49,600 bases of DNA from Streptomyces bambusae (lineage in GTDB: Bacteria > Actinomycetota > Actinomycetes > Streptomycetales > Streptomycetaceae): positions 1 to 49,600 of the forward strand of contig NZ_WTFF01000016.1 of assembly GCF_019400985.1 (NCBI RefSeq), given 5' to 3'. The translations under genes and the position numbers were made by a program. How positions within the stretch are numbered: the stretch's first letter is position 1; each line of letters begins with the position of its first letter. Under the pieces are notes generated by a model. It ran no database searches. It was not told the origin of the DNA and worked only from the letters and a program-made list of their open reading frames with translations. This document shows positions 24,157 through 32,616 of this stretch, piece after piece.

Positions 24157-24231
24157 GCGATCACGAGCGACCCTAACACCGCCCGCAGAGCGAGTGGTCA
24201 GGGACGCGAGGCGTGCCGGCGTAGGCGTGGG

Positions 24232-25851
24232 TCAGGAGACGAGAGGGGCGGCCTCCACTTCGGTCAGCCTGACCGTGCACAGGCCGCCGCGCTCGGCCTT
24301 CACGTCCGTCACCTCGAGCTGGGTGCCCGGCGCCAGGATGTACTCCTCCTCGCCGGTGAAGGCGGAGAACCTGCGGATCCCCACCGCCCGGGCGGGCGTC
24401 ACCTCGAAGAGCGTCCGCTTGCCCCGGCTCCCCAGGAAGGACCGGGCCACGCTCAGCTCGGAGGTGCACGAGGACACGCCCCACCAGGTCACCGTGCGCC
24501 CGACCGGGTACTGCGCCCGCAGGTCCAGCGACATGCCGCGCCACAGCGGTCCGGTGTGGGCGGGCAGGCCCGAGACCGCCGAGAACAGCAGGCGCAGGTA
24601 CGGGAGGTACGGCGCGACCTTGGTCCGGTCCGGAGAGCGAAGGACGGCGTTGATCTCGCGGTAGAAGGCGGATTCGCAGGTGTAGAGGTAGAGCGCGGCG
24701 ATCGCGTCGGCGGACAGGCCGTCGGCCGTCTCGTCCGCCCGCAGCTTGCCGAAGTCGCGGGACCGGTCGATGTGCCGGCCGAGCCCGGACAGCACCTTGG
24801 CGACGGGGGACACGGCGTCCTGGAAGCCCATCAGCGGGGTGTCGAACACACCCGTGATCGCCGGGAGGACGAGCCCCTCGTCCTTGACGCTGGTGAGGCG
24901 TTCCAGGTACAGCTGGTGCAGTTCCCGGGTGGACGCGATGAAGGCCCCCATGCGTGCCGCGACGTCGCCGTCCGTGCCCGCGGTCCCCGCTGCCGCCGCG
25001 TTCCACCCCTTGCTCGGCAGCCAGTCGATCTCCTCGGCACCCAGCGACGCAAGGGCCGCGTTCACCATGGCGAAGTGGTCGCCCTCGCAGAAGATGTCAC
25101 CCTGGGCCGCCGGGTTGGCGTGGTCGATGTGCCGGACCTCGACGTCCGGGTACTTCGCCTGGAGCCGCTGGACGACCTTCTTCAGACTGCGGGCGTGGGC
25201 GCCCCACCAGGCGAAGACGACTCCGCGGTCCTCCTCGTCGGCGTCCTGCTTGGCCTTGAGGATCTCCTCGACGATCCGTTCGGCGACGGGCCGCCAGAAC
25301 TGGGTGTGCCGGTCGGTCCCCATCGCCCCGTCGCCGCTGGCGGTGAGCGAGGCGTTCAGCAGCAGCACGCCCTGCGTGAGCATCGCCTGGAACCACTCCG
25401 GCGGCTGAACCGTGTCCCGCTCCTTCAACAGGGCGCGGACGTCGGCGATCGGGGTCTTCTTGGCGATGCCGTACTTCCACATCGCCGCCGCCTTGATGAG
25501 GCAGCGGATGCTGACCACCCTCCCGAACTGGCTGTCCTTCCAGTCGCTGAAGGTGTTGTCGAACATGGCGATGCCGGTGGCGCTCTCCGGCCGCGGGTAC
25601 GGGTTCTGGCCGAAGACGACGACCTTCCACTTGTGCGGCGGGTTCGGCTTGAGCGCCTGGAAGGTCAACTCGCGCACCGGGACGACCTCCGGGCCGCGGC
25701 CCTGGCCGATGAACCGGTCGGCATCGGGCTGTGCCTCGATGACGGGCTTCAGCAGCGGAAGCCAGGGTTCGCCGCCGCCCTTGAAGAGCTCGGTGAGGCC
25801 CAGCGGGTCGTTCTCGTCGGGCTGGTCCGGGGTGGTGGTGGCGTCGCTCAT
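24232..25851 (-). CDS. Uracil-DNA glycosylase-like domain fused to an R-S-E ADP-ribosyltransferase
   Basis: Residues about 20-280 match UNG-type uracil-DNA glycosylase end to end: VVFGQNPYPRP (79-88), ATGIAMF, GVLLLNASLTA (161-171), VVFAWWGAHA, then HANPAA (244-249) and DHFAMVNAAL ... EEIDW. Residues about 380-530 are an arginine-type ART domain: ALYLYTCESAFYREINAVLR, R438 in LWRGM, the Ser motif VSSCTS (459-464), and E501-x-E503 in GEEEYIL. All three NAD-binding/catalytic elements are present. In the UNG half the catalytic Asp of GQDPYH is Asn83. A macro-domain gene lies 73 bp upstream on the same strand. I infer a DNA-targeted ADP-ribosylating toxin or defence effector; the target is unknown. 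GGGAG lies 10 bases before the ATG. Confidence 0.88.
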   Translation of the reverse strand: MSDATTTPDQPDENDPLGLTELFKGGGEPWLPLLKPVIEAQPDADRFIGQGRGPEVVPVRELTFQALKPNPPHKWKVVVFGQNPYPRPESATGIAMFDNTFSDWKDSQFGRVVSIRCLIKAAAMWKYGIAKKTPIADVRALLKERDTVQPPEWFQAMLTQGVLLLNASLTASGDGAMGTDRHTQFWRPVAERIVEEILKAKQDADEEDRGVVFAWWGAHARSLKKVVQRLQAKYPDVEVRHIDHANPAAQGDIFCEGDHFAMVNAALASLGAEEIDWLPSKGWNAAAAGTAGTDGDVAARMGAFIASTRELHQLYLERLTSVKDEGLVLPAITGVFDTPLMGFQDAVSPVAKVLSGLGRHIDRSRDFGKLRADETADGLSADAIAALYLYTCESAFYREINAVLRSPDRTKVAPYLPYLRLLFSAVSGLPAHTGPLWRGMSLDLRAQYPVGRTVTWWGVSSCTSELSVARSFLGSRGKRTLFEVTPARAVGIRRFSAFTGEEEYILAPGTQLEVTDVKAERGGLCTVRLTEVEAAPLVS

Positions 25852-25924
25852 GGGGGAAGGGCTCCCGGTTGTCGTACCTGAAGGGTGGAGGTGGCCGGCG
25901 GCCTGACCGGCCGGGTGGACGGGA

Positions 25925-26602
25925 TCAGCGGCGAAAGGAACGCCCTTTCGGCGGCACGATGCGCACCCGCTTCGTGACCGGTGCGTTCTCGATGCCGTCG
26001 AGCTGCGCGGTGATCGTGGCGCGCAGCTCCTCGTCGTCCTCGAACCAGTGGTCGTGGAAGAGCGTGTAGCCGGTCCACATCAAGTTCGCACAGACCCGGG
26101 CCGGCACCCGGCCGGTCTGCGCGCCCAACCCGACCAGCGCCACCGAGCGGATACTGCCCGGCGCCTGCCGGTTCTGCCGGTGGACGGCCTGGAACGCCGC
26201 GGCACACGCCAGGGCGACGTTCAGCGTGTCGCTCACGTTCTGCGAGGACTGCACCATGGTCGGCGTCGATATGAGGTACCGCGGGACGGTTGCCCCCGAC
26301 GGGACGCAGACCGCGCTGCCCACCGGCATGGTCCCGGCGAACCGGTCGCGGATCGCCCGCTGGACGCGCAGCTGGATACCGGCTCCGAGGTGCCGCTTGA
26401 TGACGGCGTCGACCCCGCCGTCCATCCGGCCGCGGGAGTTGGTCGGGGTGACCCAGGCGTCGACGTCCTCGTCGAGGATCGAACCCCTGCGGATCTCGAT
26501 GCCGGGGGTGTCGGCGAACGCCGCCCTCCATGCCTCGACCACACGCTCGTTGACATCCGTCAGCACCACCCTGAGCGTGGGCAGCACAAGGTTCTCGGTC
26601 AT
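25925..26602 (-). CDS. Macro-domain protein (probable ADP-ribosyl hydrolase or ADP-ribose binder)
   Basis: A 225-aa protein. The macro fold shows in GIEIRRGSILDEDVDAWVTPTNSRG (strand and ADP-ribose-binding Asn55), MDGGVDAVIKRHLG (60-73, the glycine loop), VGSAVCVPSGATVPRYLISTPT and VALVGLGAQTGRVPARV (the phosphate loop region). The central Asn and GG-V-D are kept, so binding of ADP-ribose is likely. AGGAG 7 bases before the ATG at 26602 gives the start, although the frame is open to 26701. It is the first gene of a two-gene set with the ART fusion, the order antitoxin then toxin. I infer that it reverses or neutralises the partner's ADP-ribosylation. Confidence 0.85.
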   Translation of the reverse strand: MTENLVLPTLRVVLTDVNERVVEAWRAAFADTPGIEIRRGSILDEDVDAWVTPTNSRGRMDGGVDAVIKRHLGAGIQLRVQRAIRDRFAGTMPVGSAVCVPSGATVPRYLISTPTMVQSSQNVSDTLNVALACAAAFQAVHRQNRQAPGSIRSVALVGLGAQTGRVPARVCANLMWTGYTLFHDHWFEDDEELRATITAQLDGIENAPVTKRVRIVPPKGRSFRR

Positions 26603-26743
26603 CTTCCACTCCTGTCGCCGAACGGCCCTTCCAACACTCCCGACGCTATCGGCCACCACTGACAACGCCCTGGTGGGAGAGGAAGGATGACCCGCCGTCA
26701 CGGCTCCGCAGCCGACGTTCGCATGGTCACAGGGGCGGCACGG

Positions 26744-27334
26744 TCAGGGCGCTTGGCGTAGTCCTGCGACGAGGAGTGCCACCAGTCGACGTGCGTCGTA
26801 GCGGGGGTCGCCTTCGGCGCCGATGCAGAGGTTCCCGATGCCGCGCATGAGTTGGTAGGCGTCGAGGTCGGAGCGGATCTCCCCGGAGGCGGCGGCAGCT
26901 TCGAGGAGTTGGGTGCAGACCGGCAGGAGGCGTTCGAGGAAGTAGGCGTGCAGTGTCTCGAAGCCGGCGGTGTCTGCCTGCATCGCGGCCGCGAGCCCGT
27001 GTTTGGTGACCAGGAAGTCGACGAAGAGGTCGACCCACTGCCCCAGGGCGGCAAGGGGTGTCGGGCCGGCCGCGAGCAGGGCCGGGCCTGCCTCGGCGCA
27101 GGCGTCGACCTGGTGGCGGTAGACGGCGATGACGAGGTCCGCGCGGGTGGGGAAGTGGCGGTAGATCGTGCCCATCCCGACGCCGGCCTCGGCCGCGATG
27201 TCGCGTACCGGGGCGTCCACGCCCGAGGTGACGAAGACCGCGGCGGCCGCCTCCAGCAGCGTCTGCTGGTTGCGCCGTGCGTCCTTGCGCTGGGACCGGG
27301 CCGAGCTTCCCAGGCCCTGGCCACTGTCGTTCAC
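26744..27334 (-). CDS. TetR/AcrR family transcriptional regulator
   Basis: A 196-aa protein. The TetR HTH lies at about 15-60 (LLEAAAAVFVTSGVDAPVRDIAAEAGVGMGTIYRHFPTRADL). The C-terminal helices match the common actinobacterial ligand domain with QWVDLFVDFLVTKHGLA. AGGAG 5 bases before the GTG at 27334 sets the start. It is divergent from the alpha/beta hydrolase, with paired palindromes (27366-27404) between them, so it most likely represses both genes. Confidence 0.92.
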   Translation of the reverse strand: MNDSGQGLGSSARSQRKDARRNQQTLLEAAAAVFVTSGVDAPVRDIAAEAGVGMGTIYRHFPTRADLVIAVYRHQVDACAEAGPALLAAGPTPLAALGQWVDLFVDFLVTKHGLAAAMQADTAGFETLHAYFLERLLPVCTQLLEAAAASGEIRSDLDAYQLMRGIGNLCIGAEGDPRYDARRLVALLVAGLRQAP

Positions 27335-27365
27335 GGGCACTCCTTTCATCGACCTTCTTGTAAAG

Positions 27366-27404
27366 CGGAACAGTGTTCCGTATCGTAAGTGGAGCAACGT
27401 TCCG
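27366..27404. promoter_or_regulatory. Two operator palindromes for the TetR regulator
   Basis: CGGAACAGTGTTCCG (27366-27380) is a perfect 15-bp palindrome with one central base. TGGAGCAACGTTCCG (27390-27404) is a second, imperfect copy 24 bp further. Both lie between the divergent starts at 27334 and 27497. Confidence 0.8.
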
Positions 27405-27496
27405 TTTCATTCATGATGACAGATCAGGCGCCGACCGCCCAGCCTGACGAACCCAAGGGCAACCGCGCAGAAACGCACAGAACGGAAGGCACTTCC

Positions 27497-28438
27497 ATGT
27501 CTGACACGAACACCGCCACCGCGCAGACGAACACGGGCACACCCACCGCGGTGGTGTCCGTGAAACCGGTCGTCCTGCCCGCCCCGGGCCGCGGCGAGGA
27601 CCTCCAGGTCCGCGTCTCCGCCCCCGCAGCCGGCGGCGATCTGCCCGTCGTCGTCTTCTCGCACGGCTTCGGCTGGTCCATGAACGGCTACGCCCCGCTG
27701 GCGGACCACTGGGCTGCCCACGGCTTCGTCGTCATCCAGCCCACCCACCTCGACTCCCGGACGCTCGGCATCCCCGTCGAGGACCCCCGTACGCCGCGGA
27801 TCTGGCGCTTCCGCATCGAGGACCTCGCGCGCGTGCTCGACGGACTCGACGTTCTGGAGGCAGCCGTGCCCGGCCTGACCGGGCGGGTCGACCATGACCG
27901 CATCGCTGTGGCCGGCCACTCCTGGGGGGCCCAGACGGCGAGCGCACTGCTGGGTGCGCGGATCCTCGACTCCGACGGCGTGCCCGGCGAGGACATGTCC
28001 GACCCGCGGGTCAAGGCGGGTGTGCTGCTCGCCCTGACCGGCCTGGGCGACGACCTGACCCCGTTCGCCGCCGAGCACTTCCCCTTCATGAAGCCGTCGT
28101 TCGCCACCATGACCACGCCGGCTCTCGTCGTCGCGGGGGACAAGGACCAGTCCCCGCTGTCCACACGCGGACCGGACTGGTTCACCGACCCTTACACCCA
28201 CAGCCCGGGCAGCAAGAGCCTGCTCACCCTGTTCGGTGCCCAGCACTCGCTCGGCGGCATCCCCGGCTACGAGGTCGCCGAGACCACGGACGAGAATCCC
28301 GCACGCGTCGCCCTGATCCAGCACCTCACCACGGCCTTCCTCCACAGCGCCCTCACCCCCGAGGACACCGGCTGGCAGACGGCGGCCACCACCCTGGGGG
28401 AAGCCCCCCACCCGCTGGGCGAGCTGCGAAGCAAGTAG
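27497..28438 (+). CDS. Alpha/beta hydrolase (chlorophyllase/PET-hydrolase-like)
   Basis: A 313-aa protein. LPVVVFSHGFGWSMNGY holds the oxyanion region, VAGHSWGAQTASA the nucleophile Ser, AGDKDQSPL the Asp and FGAQHSLGG the His. This is the dienelactone-hydrolase/chlorophyllase-like group that cleaves esters. I chose the ATG at 27497 because GGAAGG lies 7 bases upstream; an in-frame start at 27389 would sit inside the operator. It is controlled in all likelihood by the divergent TetR. Substrate unknown, no signal peptide. Confidence 0.87.
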   Translation: MSDTNTATAQTNTGTPTAVVSVKPVVLPAPGRGEDLQVRVSAPAAGGDLPVVVFSHGFGWSMNGYAPLADHWAAHGFVVIQPTHLDSRTLGIPVEDPRTPRIWRFRIEDLARVLDGLDVLEAAVPGLTGRVDHDRIAVAGHSWGAQTASALLGARILDSDGVPGEDMSDPRVKAGVLLALTGLGDDLTPFAAEHFPFMKPSFATMTTPALVVAGDKDQSPLSTRGPDWFTDPYTHSPGSKSLLTLFGAQHSLGGIPGYEVAETTDENPARVALIQHLTTAFLHSALTPEDTGWQTAATTLGEAPHPLGELRSK

Positions 28439-28525
28439 ACGAACCCCACCGGCCGGCTGCTTCCCGATCCGGTCGTCACGAACCTGCAGGCGGCCAGGGC
28501 CGACAGATGGTCAAGGCCGCCTCCC

Positions 28526-29125
28526 TCACCTTGCGATCACTCCGGCGGTGATCAGCTGCAGACCGGCGCCGAAAGCGGCCTCCCGGTCGGGGATGCCCGC
28601 TGCCAGCAGCTCTGCCAGGTGCGGGAGCCCGGACAGATCGAGGTCCTGGCCGCGGCCTGATGCGGCCCCGCCGCGGGGCTGTTGCTGCTCCTGCAGCACG
28701 AATCCGGTCGTGTAGCTGAGCAGTGCATCGCATGCGTGCGCGGCGAGCGGAAGAGGGACCCCTGCGGTGCGTGCGATACCGATGAGCCGGTCCGCGAGGG
28801 CGAGACTGTTCGGCCCCGGTACGGCGTATCCGGCGACGAGGCGGGCACCGTCCCGGTGATCGAGCATGGCCCGGCGCAGAGCCTTGGCCGTGACGGCCAG
28901 TTGGTCCGACGCGCCCATGTCGGGGAGCGGCTCGGTCAGCGCCTCGCCGACGATGCGGTCGGCCAGCTCGGCAAGGAGCTCGTCCTTGTTCTTGACGTGC
29001 CAATAGATGGCGCCGACCCGCAGGCCGAGCCGCTCGGCGAGCCTGCGAGTGGTCAGCTCGTCCAGGCCGGCTTCGTCGACCAGGGTCATGGCTGCATCGA
29101 TCACGTCCGGGCGTCGTACGGCCAA
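28526..29125 (-). CDS. TetR family regulator with tetracycline-repressor-type C-terminal domain
   Basis: A 199-aa protein. The HTH (VIDAAMTLVDEAGLDELTTRRLAERLGLRVGAIYWHVKNKDELL) is of the TetR class proper, and the C-terminal domain shows HRDGARLVAGY and LLSYTTGFVLQEQ, as in TetR_C_1 proteins. CAGGAG 5 bases before a TTG at 29125 supports that start; a GTG at 29167 is also open. It is divergent from the serine hydrolase at 29237 with a compound operator between them, which predicts ligand-induced hydrolase expression. Confidence 0.9.
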   Translation of the reverse strand: MAVRRPDVIDAAMTLVDEAGLDELTTRRLAERLGLRVGAIYWHVKNKDELLAELADRIVGEALTEPLPDMGASDQLAVTAKALRRAMLDHRDGARLVAGYAVPGPNSLALADRLIGIARTAGVPLPLAAHACDALLSYTTGFVLQEQQQPRGGAASGRGQDLDLSGLPHLAELLAAGIPDREAAFGAGLQLITAGVIAR

Positions 29126-29160
29126 CGGGGCTCCTGTGGGACGAAGAAGAGGTTGACTCC

Positions 29161-29212
29161 TGAACACCGCTCAAGCTAGAACTTGAACACTGCTCGGGTT
29201 GAGCGGTGTTCA
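29161..29212. promoter_or_regulatory. Compound operator between a TetR gene and a serine hydrolase
   Basis: TGAACACCGCTCAA (29161-29174) and its exact complement TTGAGCGGTGTTCA (29199-29212) form 14-bp arms. Between them lies a related half-site, TTGAACACTGCTC (29183-29195), plus a small inverted repeat TCAAG/CTTGA. The spacing suggests binding of more than one dimer. Confidence 0.8.
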
Positions 29213-29236
29213 GGATAGCTGACGAGGGGGACTGCG

Positions 29237-30361
29237 ATGACCGGCACCGACGTCCAGGCGCGCGTGCAGAAGACCATCGACCGACTGGTGGAGACGGGTC
29301 AGGAAACCGGGATCCAGGCGGTCGCCTATCTTGACGGCCGCCGGATCGTCGATGCGTGGGCGGGCACCGCCGATCCCGGCTCGGGCCGCCCCGTCGACGG
29401 GGACTCCCTGTTCCACAGCTTCTCCACCGGCAAAGGCGTCACCGCGACCGTCGTGCACGTGCTCGCCGAGCAGGGGCTCATCGACTACGACGCCCCGATC
29501 GCGTACTACTGGCCGGAGTTCGCCGCCCGCGGCAAGCAGAACGCCACGGTGCGGCATGCACTCACGCACTCCGCCGGCGTGCCCCGGATGCCTGCGGACA
29601 TCACGGCCGAGGACCTCTGCGACTGGGACGCCATGTGCGCCGCGGTCGCCGACCAGGAACCACTGTGGGAGCCGGGCACGGCCACCGGCTACCACGCCTA
29701 CACGTTCGGCTGGATCCTCGGGGAAACCATTCGCCGTGCCACCGGCAGGACCATCTCCCAGGTACTGCGCGAGGACGTCGCCGGGCCACTGGGCGTCTCC
29801 GACTCCCTCCACTTCGGCACTCCCGAAGACGCCGTGCCCCGCCTGGCGACACTGGTGGAGGGCAACTGGGAGACCATGCTGTCCGCCCTGCCGGCCTCCT
29901 GGCCCTTGTTCCGCGCCGTCCCGAACCGGGACGTATGGCCCACCGCCACCCTCGGAAACCGCCCCGACTACCTGCGCGCCGACATCCCGGCGTGCGGCAC
30001 CATGACAGCGCGCGCGGCCGCTCGCATGTACGCAGCCCTGATCGGCGAGGTGGACGGGGTCCGGCTGATCTCCCCCGAGCGGCTGGTCCAGATCTCCGCC
30101 GTGGCCACCGAGCAGAGCGACCAGATGTTCGGCCACCCCGTCGCCAAGGGGCTGGGCTACTTCCTCGGGACCCCCGAGATGGGCGGGCACCGCACCGCGT
30201 TCGGTATGAACGGCTCCGGCGGCAGCATCGCCTTCGCCGACCCCGAGCACGGCCTGGCCTTCGCCCTCACGCACAACCGGCTCACGGGCGGCCCCAGCGA
30301 CGTGGCCGCCCAGACGGTGGCCGACGAGATCCGAGCGGCCGTGGGGATCCCCCGCCCCTGA
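29237..30361 (+). CDS. Serine hydrolase, beta-lactamase/EstB class C-like
   Basis: A 374-aa protein of the beta-lactamase (class C, esterase EstB) superfamily. The S-x-x-K motif is Ser63-T-G-Lys66 in FHSFSTGKGV; AYYWPEF (90-95) supplies the Tyr of the YxN-like motif; HNRLTGG near 352 is in the position of the third KTG-like box. No signal peptide is present, so it is more likely a cytoplasmic esterase or amidase than a secreted beta-lactamase. GAGGGGGA precedes the ATG. It is probably repressed by the divergent TetR. Confidence 0.88.
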   Translation: MTGTDVQARVQKTIDRLVETGQETGIQAVAYLDGRRIVDAWAGTADPGSGRPVDGDSLFHSFSTGKGVTATVVHVLAEQGLIDYDAPIAYYWPEFAARGKQNATVRHALTHSAGVPRMPADITAEDLCDWDAMCAAVADQEPLWEPGTATGYHAYTFGWILGETIRRATGRTISQVLREDVAGPLGVSDSLHFGTPEDAVPRLATLVEGNWETMLSALPASWPLFRAVPNRDVWPTATLGNRPDYLRADIPACGTMTARAAARMYAALIGEVDGVRLISPERLVQISAVATEQSDQMFGHPVAKGLGYFLGTPEMGGHRTAFGMNGSGGSIAFADPEHGLAFALTHNRLTGGPSDVAAQTVADEIRAAVGIPRP

Positions 30362-30845
30362 ACCCACGGCGCGCCCGCGCGTGGCCGCCCGCAGCAACCC
30401 CCCGCCCTGCTGGCCGGGCCGACCTCCACCGGCACATCCTGCACCCGGCCCGCTGCTCCTCCACGCGTGGTCGCCGACCGGTGCGCGCGCCCGCGGACAT
30501 ACCCGAACCCCGGGCGGATGGCTGATCCGCTCCCGGGCACCGTTCGACATCCGCGGGCGCGCACGGTGCTCGCACCGTGTCCGCACCGCCGACCGGATCA
30601 TCGCGAACGCGCAGCTCGGCTTCCGCGCGGACACCACGACGCCGATGCCCATGCCGGCGCCCCCTCGGCACCGGCGCCGAACGCCGCGTCATCCACCGCC
30701 GATACCCGCCGCTTTCACCGCCGAGCGGACATCCGCGCACGCTCTTCGGACAACGGAAGGTCAAATTCTTGTTGCGCACCTGTCAGCGAGGGGCAACTTC
30801 CTGGCACTCTCTCCTCCGCCACCCCACGGCCATCAAGGAGAACGA
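30362..30845. other. 484-bp leader region upstream of the metallopeptidase
   Basis: I see no gene here. The first 350 bases are very GC-rich with no coding bias. The last 100 bases are less so and contain AAGGTCAAATTCTTG and GCACCTGTCAGCGAGGGGC, where a promoter may lie, and AAGGAG directly before the GTG at 30846. An untranslated leader is usual for secreted peptidases. Confidence 0.4.
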
Positions 30846-32438
30846 GTGACTCACCCCACGTCCTCAACCCGCACCACGACCCGCAGCCACACCAAGGCGC
30901 TGCGTGCCGCCGCCCTCGTCGCCTCCGCGGCGATGGTCGCGCTGGCGGTGCAGAGCGGCCCGGCCAACGCCGCGGCCGAGCGTGAGGCCGGAGCAACTGC
31001 CGTCGCACTGACGGGCTCCGCCCGTGCCACCGCCATCGCGCAGGCGCAGGCCGGTGCCCCCGCCACCGCTCGGGCGATCGGCCTCGGCAGCGAGGAACGC
31101 CTCGTCGTCCGGGACGTCGTCAAGGACGCCGACGGCACCGTGCACACACGCTACGAGCGTACGTACGCGGGACTGCCGGTGCTCGGCGGTGACCTGATCG
31201 TGCACCAGAAGAAGAACGGCAACCGCAACACCACCAAGGCGACGGAGGTGCGGATATCCGTCGACACCAAGAAGGCCGCGGCCGCCGTGGCCGCGCCGGA
31301 GGGCGCGCGCAAGGTCGTCTGGGCCGCCGGCGGAACGCCCGTGCTGGCCTGGGAGAAGGTCACCGAGGGCGTCGATCACGACGGCACGCCCAGCGAGCTG
31401 CACACCATCACCGACGCCCGCACCGGCGAGGTGCTCCACACGTACGACGCGATCAACACGGGCACCGGACACAGCCAGTACAGCGGCACCGTCGGCCTCG
31501 GCACCCAGGCGGGCGGGTCGCAGTTCGAGCTGAACGACAGCCTCCGCGGCGGCCACAAGACGTACGACCTGAACGGCGCCACCAACGGCACCGGCTCGCT
31601 GTTCACCGACGCCGACGACACCTGGGGCGACGGCACCGCGGCGAACCGCCAGACCGCCGCCGTCGACGCCCACTACGGCGCGGCCGTCACCTGGGACTTC
31701 TACAAGAACGAGCTCGGCCGACTGGGCATCCGCGGCGACGGCGCCGCGGCGTACTCGCGCGTCCACTACGGGAACGCCTACGTCAACGCCTTCTGGTCCG
31801 ACCAGTGCTTCTGCATGACGTACGGAGACGGCGCGGGCAACCAGAAGCCGCTGACCTCACTCGACGTGGCCGGCCACGAGATGACCCACGGCCTGACGGC
31901 CTCCACCGCAGGCCTGCGCTACAGCCGCGAGTCCGGCGGCCTGAACGAGGCCACCTCGGACATCCTCGGCACCTCGGTGGAGTTCTACGCCGCGAACGCC
32001 GACGACGCCGGCGACTACCTCATCGGCGAGAAGATCGACATCCGCGGAAACGGTACGCCGCTGCGGTACATGGACAAGCCGAGCCGTGACGGCAACTCCG
32101 CCGACTACTGGTCCCGCACCGTCGGCCGCCTCGACGTCCACTACTCCTCCGGACCCGCCAACCACTTCTTCTACCTGCTCTCCGAGGGCAGCGGCGCGAA
32201 GACGGTCAACGGCGTCAGCTACGACTCGCCCACCTACGACGGCTCCACCGTCACCGGGATCGGCCGCGTCAAGGCGTACAAGATCTGGTACAAGGCGCTC
32301 TCCGTGTACATGACCTCGTCGACCGACTACGCGGGCGCCCGTACCGCGACCCTCCAGGCCGCCGCCGACCTCTACGGCTCCGGCAGCGCCGAACACCAGG
32401 CGGTGGCCGCCGCCTGGACCGCCGTCAACGTGAAGTGA
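30846..32438 (+). CDS. Secreted M4 (thermolysin-like) metallopeptidase
   Basis: A 530-aa preproenzyme. A twin-basic start and hydrophobic core ending in ANAAA form the signal peptide. The FTP/PepSY prodomain covers about 50-200 (RYERTYAGLPVLGGDLIVHQ). In the catalytic domain, H344-E-M-T-H348 and Glu368 in GGLNEATSD bind zinc, with the same 20-residue spacing as thermolysin. DVHYSSGPANHFFYLL contains the conserved catalytic His region. AAGGAG 5 bases before the GTG fixes the start. It is an extracellular protease, probably for nutrient supply during differentiation. A large hairpin follows the stop. Confidence 0.94.
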   Translation: MTHPTSSTRTTTRSHTKALRAAALVASAAMVALAVQSGPANAAAEREAGATAVALTGSARATAIAQAQAGAPATARAIGLGSEERLVVRDVVKDADGTVHTRYERTYAGLPVLGGDLIVHQKKNGNRNTTKATEVRISVDTKKAAAAVAAPEGARKVVWAAGGTPVLAWEKVTEGVDHDGTPSELHTITDARTGEVLHTYDAINTGTGHSQYSGTVGLGTQAGGSQFELNDSLRGGHKTYDLNGATNGTGSLFTDADDTWGDGTAANRQTAAVDAHYGAAVTWDFYKNELGRLGIRGDGAAAYSRVHYGNAYVNAFWSDQCFCMTYGDGAGNQKPLTSLDVAGHEMTHGLTASTAGLRYSRESGGLNEATSDILGTSVEFYAANADDAGDYLIGEKIDIRGNGTPLRYMDKPSRDGNSADYWSRTVGRLDVHYSSGPANHFFYLLSEGSGAKTVNGVSYDSPTYDGSTVTGIGRVKAYKIWYKALSVYMTSSTDYAGARTATLQAAADLYGSGSAEHQAVAAAWTAVNVK

Positions 32439-32445
32439 CCTGAAC

Positions 32446-32494
32446 CCGGCCCGGCCCGATCCGTCCCGCGCCTGCGCGGAACGGCCCGGGCCGG
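32446..32494 (+). terminator. Large nested hairpin after the M4 peptidase
   Basis: CCGGCCCGGCC pairs with GGCCCGGGCCGG across one bulge, and inside it CCGCGC-CT-GCGCGG forms a second stem. It starts 8 bases after the TGA. No U-tract follows. Confidence 0.65.
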
Positions 32495-32616
32495 CGTCCG
32501 GCACGGCGGCAACCCGTGCGCAGCGCCGCCCCTGGTGCCGCCCGGCAGCTCATGCCGGGTGCGCGCAGGCACGAAGGCGACCCGGGACGGGCACGCCCGC
32601 GGCGACCGACGCCCCG

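Noticed and set aside
29237..30361. True beta-lactamase giving antibiotic resistance
   Set aside because: No signal peptide and only a partial third motif; it fits the EstB-like serine hydrolases better.
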